Origin: Sinonovacula constricta
Lineage: Eukaryota > Mollusca > Bivalvia > Cardiida > Solecurtidae
Length of the DNA stretch: 64,000 bases
Assembly: GCA_007844125.1 (NCBI GenBank)
Contig: CM017567.1
Location: 29,985,564-30,049,563 of the forward strand
Reading direction: 5' to 3'
The notes beneath the pieces were generated by a model. That model saw only the letters and a list, made by a program, of their open reading frames with translations. It did no database searches and was not told the DNA's origin. Shown piece by piece: positions 25,101 to 37,100 of the stretch (position 1 is its first letter; each line of letters opens with the position of its first letter). The position numbers and the translations under genes are program-made.

Positions 25101-28100
25101 ACCTTTTTTTCATGACTGAAAAATTCTTCAAGAATCTACAAAGACAAGGAGGTATTTTCTTGTCAATCTATTGGCTCTTTCCATGTATGGTATGTTTGGG
25201 TCCCAAATGCCAAAAAAAAAACAACTTTTGTTTTCATGACTGAAAAATTCTTCAAAAATCTCCTAAGATTAGGCAAAGATGTTTTTTCAATCCTAATCTC
25301 TTTCCATGTACGCTATGTTAAGGTCTAGAATTTCAGAAAGAACCTTTATCATGACTGAAAAATTCTTTCAGAATCTACAAATATTAGAAAAAGTTATTTG
25401 CTTTTCAATCCATTACCTCTTTCCATATACGGTATGTTTGGGTCCCAAATGCCAAAAAGGACCTTTTTTTTCATGACAGAAAAATTCTTCAAAAACCTAC
25501 AAAGACAAAGAGGTATTTTCTTGTCAATCCATTGGCTCTTTCCATGTACAGTATGTTTGGGTCCCAAATGCCAAAAAAGACCTTTTTTCATAACTGAAAA
25601 ATTCTTCAAGAATCAACAAAGACAAGAAGGTATTTTCTTGTCATTCCATTACCTCTTTCCATGAACAGTATGTTTGAGTCCCAAATGCCCAAAAGGACCT
25701 TTTTTCATGACTGAGAAATTCTTCAAGAATCAACAAAGACAAGAAGGTTTTTTCTTGTCAATCCATTGGCTCTTTCCATGTACAGTATGTTTGGGTCCTA
25801 AATGCCAAAAAGGACCTTCTTTCATAACTGAAAAATTCTTCAAGAATCAATAAAGACAAGAAGGTATTTTCTTGTCAATCCATTGGCTCTTTCCATGAAC
25901 AGTATGTTTGGGTCCCAAATGCCCAAAAGGACCTTTTTCATGACTGAGAAATTCTTCAAGAATCAATAAAGACAAGAAGGTTTTTTCTTGTCAATCCATT
26001 GACTCTTTCCATGTACGGTATGTTTGGGTCCCAAATGCCAAAAAGGACCTTTTTTCATAACTGAAAATTTCTTTAAAAATGTACAAAGACAAGAAGAAGT
26101 TATTTTCTTTTCAATCTGTTAGCTCTTTTCATGAATGGTACATTTAGGTCCCAATTGCCAAAAAGGACCTTTATCATGACTGACAGATTCTTCACAAATC
26201 TACAAGATTAAAAGTCATTTTTTCTCAATTCATCAGCTCTTTCTATGTATGCTATGTTAAGGTCCCAAATGCCAGAAAGGACCTAGGACTGACAACTACT
26301 TTAGTAAGCCATAAAGCCCCACCATCAATAAAACCTACGAAGATGTATCCTAATCCCCAACTGCCAGACTGGACCTTTCTTATGACAAATTCCTCTGTTG
26401 CCCATAAAAGCCACCAAACTACCAAACCTACAAACACATGACTGTGGTCCTTTAAGTTATGGAGTTATATAAATCAGAGTCTGCTCCTGTTGACTACCCA
26501 TGCTTCAATACCAGTCCCTATGACGTAGAGGGGTTTAAAACAGAACTGAATAAACCATGACCTTGAATGGAATGTTCTATATCTTTTGTCAACATGCTTA
26601 GATGTCTTGTTGATCATCTATGGTGTAAAACTGTTGCCAACATTGACTGAAATAGGTGGTTAAGTCGGTGGTGTATGTGCAGGAAACTGTTGTTGTAACT
26701 GAACACACTTGCAATTGAACTCTGGAAATAGATTAGCAACCTTGAGGCCCAGATTGTGCTACAATGAATACATGCTGGATAACATAATAACAAATCAGGG
26801 AAGAGCCTCAGGGTATAGGAAATCTACAAAAAAAAAAATCGTCTGCAAAAGTAAATCAACAAAAATGCGTCTGCAAAAGTACACCAACATTGTTATATTG
26901 CAAAATTGTGCTGTTTTTAAGGTTATAGACAAATTACAAAGCCCCCTTCTTGGGTTTAAAAACAATGATTTCTACAGGCCGACATGGTTTGTATGTTTGA
27001 GGATCAATGCTCATCCCACATCTTTAAGTGATTTCCATAAAATGTCAACTAAATCAGACATGTTTTGTTTTGGGACAACAAAATTGTGTTGTTTTTTTTT
27101 AGAGGTATATGTCACATAAGATTGCTCTGACTTAACTCTGTTAAGCTTTAATGTGCCACATACAATTTCTCAGCTTATTTCCAACAAAAGGACTTAAGTT
27201 TGTAAACTGGAAGTTCCCTCACCACGAACAATCTTTCAGTTGAATAAGTTTGTTAGTAAATTTCACACAAATGATCATTCAGTGACTTATACTTTCAAGT
27301 TTATGGTGTAAATCTTCAGTGAATAAAGTTTGTTGTGAAATGGTTATTTTTATCCAGCTACCAATTTTCATTAAAGTGAGTGGGGAAGTAAACCTATGTT
27401 GTTTCATGGTCTGGTTTTAAGGGGTTAATATTTAACCTGCAATCTACATTGTTTTTAGGGTTTTAAAAGTCCCCTCAAGTACAATAATGTTTTTACTTAA
27501 TAAAATAGTGGCACTTTTTTGTGAATAGTGGTTGAATGTGAGTGGTAAAACATTCTATTAAGTAAATTACTTTTTACAAAAAAAAAAAGGTGAATTTTAT
27601 TGTTTAATTAAACAAATGAAAATATCTGATATTATTTTCTAGATGCGTCTTAAGTTTGTGACTTTAGATGCAGAATAGCATTTCATAAATATTGACAATT
27701 CATCATTGGAAACACATTTTCTTTCCTTGCATTCTTCAGAAATTGGTAAAAGGTAATTTGGGCTGATGTTTGTACACCTAAAAAAAATAAATAAGAAAAA
27801 GTGTTTAATTTGATGACATATGGAGCAAAATATGCATTATATATGTTTAGTCAAATATTTATATTTAAGTCTAATAGTTATCCAAGCTTTTCTCTTGCTT
27901 ATAAGTAACTAACAATTATAATATTACATTGAATAAAAAAATGCCAAAGTTTTTGTATAAGAGTGAACCTTAAATGCTGCACCTGTAAGTGTTAATTTAA
28001 GTTTATTTGTAATGGGTAAATTCCCCACCTAAAACATTTCATTTACAAAGGTTTGCTAGTAAGGGGTAAATGCCATTCATTGACTTAAGGGGTTAATGTT

Positions 28101-31100
28101 CCATCTACAACCTTCCATTGATTAAGGTTTGCATGTAAGTGGTACTTTCTCATCTACAACCTTTCAGTGACTTAAGTTTGATTGTAAGGGGTACATGTAA
28201 ATTATAACCTACAAACTTTTATTGATGAAGGTTCCCTGCAAGGGGTAAGTTCTCACCTACAACATTTCAGTGATTTAGGTCTGATTGTAAGGGGTAAATT
28301 CTAACCTACAAACTTTTATTGATGTAGGTTCCCTGCATGGGGTAAGTTCTCACCTACAACATTTCAGTGATTTAGGTCTGATTGTAAGGGGTTAATTCCC
28401 ACCTACAAACTTTCAGTGATTTAGGTTTGATTGTAAGGGGTAAATTCCCACCTACAAACTTTTATTGATGTAGATGTGCCTGTAAGGGGTAAATTCTAAT
28501 CTTCAACCTTTCAGTAATGTAGGTTCGCTTGTAAGGGGTAAATTCTAACCTGCATCATTTCAGTGATGCACATTTGCATGTTAGGGTAAATTCCCACCTG
28601 CAACCTTTCAGTGATGAAGGTTTGCTTATAAGGGGTAAATTCTAACCTACAACATTTCAGTGACTTATGTTTGTTTGTATGAGGTACATTTCTATCTACA
28701 ACATTTTACTGACTTAGATTAACATGTAAGGGGTAAATTTTAATTATTTACTTTTTATTTCCTTATGGTTTAACCTAATTGATGGTGGTGGTAAATTGTC
28801 CACATTCATATTATTCAATGATTTTTTTTTTTTTTTTGAATTTTTTTTATGACACTCATTGTCTGAAGCATTGAGCTAAAATGTTCTAAATACTCTCTTA
28901 AATGACTTGAGTTCATTCCAGGTTTACCTCCTACTTACATGTTTCAATGACTATAGTTTGTTACAGGTTTGTTTTTGACTTACTCTTTAATGGTTTAATT
29001 TGTAATTTATTTTTCCCCTACTTACAACCTTTAATGGGTTGGTTGGTTAGAGGTTTATTTCCTACCATACAGCAATAATGACTATAATATTTTGGGGATT
29101 TGTATGTAATTTGTATATTAGTGGATAATTTTATACCTACAACATTTTACATTTTTAGTTAGTTTCTTTGGAGTTTAGAAATCAAAAGTAAAGAAACAAA
29201 AACTGAAAGCAGAAGCCAATTCAAAGTCAATACAACAAATTCCTCAGTTTATGGGACAATTAACATATCCACACCTACATAATGACCCAATGACAATAAA
29301 CAAACAAAAGAAACTATAACTATTCCTATTTATTTGTATGAAAACATCTCATGCCCCCATTAAGCATTTTGAAATAATAATTCAGTCAACTGGTGACCTA
29401 TACTAACACAGGAGTGGATCCTATTAGGCCATTTCTTTGCAAGGTGAAGATTACACTGACATTATGATCATGACTCACCATTTACTGGAAGCACAATACT
29501 GTCAACACAAATTGGGAAGTTCAAGGCCATACAATGTATTGACTACTGAAAAGGAATTTTGACTGCTGGTTTGAAAAACTGGCCCTTGCCTCACCACTGT
29601 TTTATCCTTTGTTCAAGTTTGTATAAAGCTACCTGTTTAAGTCATTAAACAGTCTGCCAATGAATGAAGATGCCAAGAAGTTGGGGGACGGTTTATGACC
29701 AAGGATCTGGCTGTAGACAAAGTAATAGAAATAGTATGCCATTATAGCCACACTGTTGTCCAGACAAAGGGGTTATAACAAGTGTGTTGCCAGTTAGACT
29801 TTTTGACATTTAAACCACAGTACTTTTATATCACTATTATATCAACCTGACTATTGACTCACCTTATAACAATTACCCTGATATTAAGATCTATCTGCTA
29901 ATATCCCCATTCTAATTTGAGAGAAACATGTCAATTAAACCCATTCCTCTACAAAAATTGCCTTCCTTTTAAAGGCACAAATATTCTATCTAGACTACTT
30001 TAACAAAGACCAAACTAAGAAGGACACAGATTGATTTGTTACTAAACTTCTGCCTGTCTGCTTCAACAAACCAGTTAACTATCATACTATTCAGAATTGC
30101 ACAAGATATCAATGAATATAACCAATCTCATCTTTAGAACAAAATATAGAACAAAATATCTCTGAAGTGGGACAAATGATATTCTTTCAACCAAAACACT
30201 TCTTGTGCTAGATGTTTGAGATATTTATATACAAGACCTGGTTCTTTTCCAGACAGTTACACAACCTAAACTTGGATCAGTCACACAGAGCGTGCATCAT
30301 TTGGCCTTGACATATGGATACATTGCACAAACCCCCCCAGATAAAACTTAGTAGCAGGCCTGGTCTATCAACAGCCAATTGGGTTCTCTTTAGTTCTTTA
30401 ACAAGGTGATTTATATCCAGCTTGTTTTATATTGCAAGGAGGTTTTGCTAGCTTGCTAGAATAGACAGGGGTTATTTTGGCCTGTTTCCCAAAATGGTTT
30501 TGCTAGATTGCTAGAATAGACAGGGTTTATTTTGGCCTGTTTCCCAAATGGGTTTGGCTAGCTTGCTTGGTGGAAAGTTTGTTGGGTTTGCTACTTGATG
30601 GGAGGGGAGTTTATTTTGATTTGAGCTAAATTGTAAAGGGTAAATCTTTGTCTGAAAAATATGGAAGAGGGTTTTTTAATCAGATTGCAAACGAAATTTG
30701 AATTATTTCATAATATGACTAAAATGGTTTGAAGGTTGCTGAAGCAAGTATCTATTTAAGGGTTTCTTGTTTGCCTCTGCAAAATTAGGATAGGTAAATT
30801 TGTGCTTGAACAAAGAGAAAACTTATGTACAAATGGTAAAGAGGCTTTGGTCCGTCTCAACCAAAATGGCACTGTTTAGTGGGTTTTCATGATTCATCTC
30901 CGCAACACAAGTCTGTCCTTTTTTGTGACAACCAAGTATTACTGGAAAAGACCCAAGACAAATGTCTGGGTTAACCCTTCAGTGCAATGCAAAACAACTG
31001 GATGACTTGGCAATATTCAAATTCAGATCAATAAAGTGGAGAAGTTAAAACCAGTGCCCCCTACCATTCAGTCATGCCCTTCCCCCCCAAATAGTTTGTT

Positions 31101-34100
31101 CCCTAGATCAGTGTATAAGTGACAATTATTGCTGGATCGCTGCAAGCTTGGGGTACATGTATATGCCCCAATTGATGTTGGCTGGTTTCTTTGTGCTTTA
31201 ACAATCTTTCAGTTATCCAGAGATGGTATGCATGGGGTATTAGTCACATGCTGCTTTTGTCATTAATAGGTGGGACAAAGTACAAAGTTATTTATGCTTG
31301 CCCAAATTTGGGTATGTGGGTGGGGTTTGGTTTGGGTTTCAGTTTTATGACGCAATGCAGGAGGTAGGGCTTCAATTTGCTTTTGTAGAAATTATTATTG
31401 TAGGTCACTGGAAAAATTTGTGATTTTGTAAAGTAATTGTGCATACACTTTTACAGGTAAAATCTGTGTTTCATGGTCACATTCTTAATTCAAGACCAGT
31501 ATCTACGTCATTACGTCATTGATAATGTCCATGTTAATGGGCCAGTCTTGGAGTAAGAAAATATCTTTTGACTGGTCCTTTACCTGCTCTAAATACTTGT
31601 CGCAGTTAATGTACTCTCGCTCATGCTGATCCTGCAGTTTGTGCGTCTTCACATACTGCCAGAGGGCGTTGATGATGACAGGACGGGTCTGTGTGTGCAC
31701 ACCAAGCAGTCTTGCCAGCCGTGGATCCAACTTGAACTGGGCTGGCTACATACAAGGCAACAAAGAGAGAGAAAACAAAACAAAAATAAATTTGTTATAA
31801 TATGTACCTAGATGAAGCATGTCAATGTTATAAACAATGACAGTGCTGCAGACCTCAGGTGATAACTCTGCTAATAAATGTAGTCAGGTGCTGAGATGGA
31901 AAGTGAATTAAGATTTGTTTCAATATAAATCCCATTTACTTTACATGTCCATTCAAAGCCAGATAGAGTCGTAGGTAAATAAGTTAATACGCCTCAAGTC
32001 ATTACCCAGAAATTTTCCATCTTCAATCTAACAGAATGGAAATGCTGAAATATGGGAATGGTTTATAGGTTAAAAAGTGTCAACTCATACTGCTCAGATA
32101 TGGGGGACTTAAAGGTTTAAATACCTGAGAGCATTTTGCTATGATTTGTGGAGAAAGACCCATAATTAAGCATATGCCTGGCTTGAACCATTGATGCAAA
32201 GCAAGAAAACTTGAACATATCCTCAAATGAACATGTGTTGCTCCAAATACATGCAAGATTTTCTGTATTTTGGGTTTTACGGCACACTGACACTTGATAG
32301 GTCATATAGTGGCGAAATGACAAGATTTTCTAAACATTGTATACCTAATTTTTTTTTTTTTTTTTTTTTTTTAAATCAAGTCAGATTATACAGCGAAAAT
32401 ACGTTCTAATGAATAAAAGAAGATAACTTTAAAAAGAAAGTAAGAAATTTTATAGCTAAAAAAAAAAATTTTTTTTTAAATCAAACATAAGGTATTTTAT
32501 TGTTGAAGTAAGATATTTTATTGCAAGATAAGATCTTTTAAAGCTCAAATACCCTTTTTTTGATTAGCATAATGAGATATTTTAAGCTAAAATATATTAC
32601 CAAGTTAAAATGGTATTTAATAGGTAAAATGGTATATTTTACAGGTAAAATGAGACATTTTTAAGTAAAAAAAACACAAACACAACGGTTTCTTCTTTTA
32701 AGTTAAAAGGAGAAATTTATAGATAATATTATATTTCTTTGGTAAAGTAAGTTTTTCTTTAAGCGAAAATTAGATATCTTATGAGTAAAATGAGATATGT
32801 TATAAGTAAAATAAAAAATTTTACAGGAAAAATAATATTTTATAGGTAAAATATTTTTTTTAGGTAAACTAAGCTTTGATTTATAAAAAAATATATTCTA
32901 TAGTAAAAACAAAAGTGAAAGGGAGAAATCTTAAAGGTAAAATTAGGTAAAATACATTTTTGCTTTACTTTGAAAAAAAAATTAAAAAATCCTAAACCGT
33001 TTTTTTGGTTGTGTATGTCAAAAAATAGGAAAAACAAATTTTAGCATTAGTTTTTGAATAAAAAAAATATCTTAGGGTTAACTTTTTTTTCTTCTTTCTT
33101 TTCTTATATTATTATGAATGTTTTTTAAGGTTTAACTAAGACATTTGTTAGATCCATGCCTCTCACAGGAACAAGACAACAACAAGAACATTATAATTTT
33201 CTACTTTCTCATGTAAAGGGAAGTAATTGTGAACGATCTAATGTCACACTATATAACTTACATATCACATTATATACAATGTCAATTTTGAGTTAATTTG
33301 CTTTATAATAATCACATTTTTAATCAATTAACCATGATAAAGTCAATGAGTATTGTGAAATCTTACAAGTAGTTTTACCCCTGCAATTGTTTCAGATTTT
33401 CAATCTTTTTTTTTCTAAAATTTAATCAATTACAGCAAATTAAAATATCAAAATTAATTTATTGCAAAAAGATAGGAAACATTTATTAAGGGTTTCGACT
33501 CCAAGTTAGATTTTAGAGACCACTGACATCTGGAAACTAGCATGTCTGGCAAATGATTGAAAAAAAAAAAAATCTAGCAAATGATTGGCAAAAAAATAAT
33601 TAAGTTTTTATTATGTACAGCCATATCTTTGGGGTCCAGCATCAGATGAGTTCTCTTTAGGTCTACACATACCTAAGTCTGGGTTAGGGTTGGACACCGA
33701 AATCCGGTATCGGTATTGGACCGAATAGTAGTTTCGTAAAATACCGGTATATACCGTTTCGTGAAATACCGGTATTTTTTTCGGTATTTTCACATTTTAT
33801 ATACAGTTGTTGTGATAAATAAATACTAAAACTGTAAAAAAAGAAAAGAAAAAAAGAAACAAAAATATAGCACGTCGTATGATTAAATATTGTATTAATC
33901 TCCAACGCAGTGATCTCCCTTGGTCAGGGGAAGTAATCCTGTCGAGAGTTTGTAGCTAGACGCATATTCGTAAATAAAACCATCGTGTAACTTAGTGCAT
34001 AACCATCATATTTTTTATTCTTTTTATCTGCAATATACAAGCCAACCACTAACTTAATATTTACTTGATAAAATTGTTTAATATAAATTTGTTTACAAAT

Positions 34101-37100
34101 ACGCACATGAATCATCACAACGAATTTTAGCTCTGCATGTAGACGTTGTTTACTTCTAAAATGGTCGGTGTCGGAAACCGTACTAGAAATTCTAAAGTTT
34201 GGTCGCATTTTCTGCGACAAACCGACGGTGGAAAGTGCAACCTTTGTGATAGCGTGGTAAAAGGAAAGGGTGGAAATACGAGTAATCTTGAAAAACATCT
34301 TCGGTTAAAACACAACTTGATTTTGAAGCAATGCACACTATTTAACACCCCACCAATCATGCAACAGCCGCAGGTCACGTCCAGCCAGCAATCAGCAACA
34401 GGTAGGCTAGCATACATTATTATCATATCATTTAGTCTGAATATTTCTCTCACTACTAAAACTAATTTTAAGCTTGTTTTATGTAGATTATTTACATTGT
34501 GGTTGAGGCAGATCAATTCACACAATTATACTATTGTCATGTCTTGTGAATAAACATAAACATGCATAAAAGTAACACATGCCATAGACATACTGTTGAT
34601 ATGCCCGCATAAACAATTATCTAATTTAATATCTTGTGAATACCGAAGTTGTAATGGCTGTGGAAATTTTATTCGAAAAATTTTATTGCATATTAATATA
34701 ACTACCTACTATTCAATACATGAATACACCAGGTATTAGTTGACATGTGTGCTACTTAAGCCTATGGCTACTTGCAAGCAAACAGAACACTGGTGACTTG
34801 TGTAGGATTACAAACCCTCCTACGAAAAAAAAAAAAAACAACATAAAAAAATGAAAATTGACAAATTATAACAATCAATAAAATGTTCATAAAACATTGC
34901 TCTAGCTCATATTTTCTATCAACTGCTGACAGATTCTTTGCAATATTTTTAAACACTGTTTGCTTTGAACAAACATGTTATTTAAATCAAACTGTACAAT
35001 CATCCTGTGAATAAAATGCTTATTCAAATTTTAATATTTTTCTTTTTTCTTTCCATATGACACTTAAAATTTGATGATTCATAAACCTAAACATTAAAAA
35101 ATAAAGGCTTGGTCTTTTTTTCATTAATACTGATCTAAATGAGCTGAAAAAGGAACACACTACATGTATTTGCCGTTAGACAAAATTGCATTGTAATGTT
35201 TGTTTTTGTATTTTACAATATACCAAACAACTTCTGATTTTTTTCTTTCAGTTAACAGTAGTAGTGTCGCTGGTTCTAATGCCACAGCTGGTGAGATGTC
35301 TACCCTTGAGTCCACATCTACGACTGATTTTGACCCACCACTTCCACAACTTGAGCCGCAATCCAAACCCTGTGTGCTTTCTCAACTTGAAAAGGGAAAA
35401 CGGCGTCTTTCACAGCCTACACTGGACGATGTGACTCGAACAAAAAAACAGAAACTTTCAGAACATCAGAAATCTTATATAAATAGGGCAATTACCAAGT
35501 ACATTGTGAAAGATTTGTTGCCCTTCAGTACAGTTGCAAGTGAACCTTTTCGACAATTACTTCACAGTCTTAATCCAGAGTTTAAGCCTCCTAATAAGGA
35601 AACACTGTCAACTGTGTATATACCCGCCTGGTATGATGCTGAAGTGACGAAACTAAAGCAAGAACTTAAAGAGGTCATAGGTATAGGACTCACTGCAGAT
35701 CATTGGACATCTTTAAAGGGTGATCACTACCTGACAGTTACTGCACAATATGTCAAAGACTGGTCCCTTCACTCCAAAGTTCTATCAACAAAAGCAGTTT
35801 ATGAGTCGCAGACAGGTGAAGCTATTGCACGTGAAATTAAAGATGTTCTTAACAACTTTGAAATAACTGATAAGATAGTAGGACTTACTGTTGACAATGC
35901 TGCGCCAATGGGTGTTTGTGCTAGTTTGCTTGACGTTGTACATCTCCCATGTTTTGCTCACAGCATGAATTTATCAGCTGGTAAACTTTACAAAGAGGCA
36001 ACATTTACCCGTTGGTTGGCACGCTTACGGTCCATCGTATTATGGTTCAAAAGGGTCCACATGGCTGGGATTGTCCTTAAGGAGAAACTGGCAAATTTGG
36101 AGTTACCTAATCACACAGTAATTCTAGACGTTAAAACTAGATGGAACTCTATGTACCTCATGGTAGAAAGGTTTGCAGAGATCTACCCAGGTTTAAGTTC
36201 TGCATGTAGAGATCAAAGGCTTAAAGCTCGTGTAGATAAGGAGAAGGTGGACAAGGTTTCAGATGAAGATTTGAAGAAAGCAGAAGAGTTTGTAGAGACC
36301 ATGAAGATACTGTACACTTGTACCTTAGCCATTTCGACAGACAAATTGCCAACAATCGGTCAAGTGTTGCCAACGTGGAGAAAATTGGAATCTTGCTTCA
36401 TGGTTCAAGATAATGATAGTGCTTTCAAGAAAATGATCAAAACAGCAGTATGGGCAGACATGAAGACACGATACACGGCCCCAGAAGTTGTTATGTTCCT
36501 AGAGGAAGCTTCTGCCCTTGTCCCTAGGTGTGTTTTTGTTATGACATCAAGTAAACCTTTGCTTAAGCTCACTAGTTCTGGTGAAAAGTAATTTTAATAT
36601 AGTACACTTGAATGACTTGATGTTAATTTGCTTGCTTAAATTAAGTATAACAAATAGAACAAAAATGTATAGAACTGCATAGAATGACAATGCCAAACTT
36701 AACAAAAATCCAAATGCCGCAACATAATTTGCATATGTAACTTTGTATTAGAATTTCAGTATTGGATAGTCTAATTATGAAGCTTCTTTCGAATTGTTCC
36801 AGGTTCAAAAATAAAGTCAAGAACAGTACAGCTTGGGATCGTTTGGAGGCCAAAGTCGCGGACATAATACAGAAAGCTGAAGGGCCGGTTCATAGAGTAA
36901 AACAGGAAAATGAAGAGCTCGATGCAAGTGGTACAAGTGTTGTCACGTCAAATTCCCTTGTATTTGTAGAGTCACAGCCAGAGCAAGAAATTTCCAAAGA
37001 TGTCAAACCTGTCCTGCGTCGTAAAATAACAGCCATTGAAGAGGTATTTACGGATGATGATGAAGACGTCACAATCACACATACTCAATCGCCACCAAGT

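Larger units (their letters stand above)
13430..26420. repeat. Large 117/79-bp satellite with higher-order repeats, roughly 110 units
   Basis: Long units of 117 bp contain 'tatgtttgggtcccaaatgc', 'ataactgaaaaattcttcaa' and 'gacaagaaggttttttcttg'. Short units of 79 bp lack a 38-bp block starting in the T-run and ending at 'gtacag'. Units at both edges (13430-14000 and 24890-26420) are much more diverged than those in the middle. Inside, unit groups repeat as blocks: 17441-19980 and 19981-22520 (2540 bp each, no difference in the lines compared), again from 22871, with a nested 451-bp duplication. Each long unit has an 8-bp hairpin (GACAAGAA/TTCTTGTC) and the palindrome ATTCTTcAAGAAT. It lies wholly inside the 20.8-kb SMARCD1 intron. 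The ORFs within it are artefacts of 117 = 39 x 3. Confidence 0.96.

Noticed and set aside
14019..25664. Many ORFs such as [22 protein letters not shown] on both strands
   Set aside because: The 117-bp satellite unit keeps frame; the same peptides recur because the DNA is repeated.
26709..27119. 136-codon plus ORF
   Set aside because: Low-complexity Lys/Ser-rich start, AT-rich composition, no recognisable domain, inside the SMARCD1 intron.
33924..34525. Minus ORFs over the transposase first exon
   Set aside because: Antisense shadows of the BED-finger exon and TIR region.
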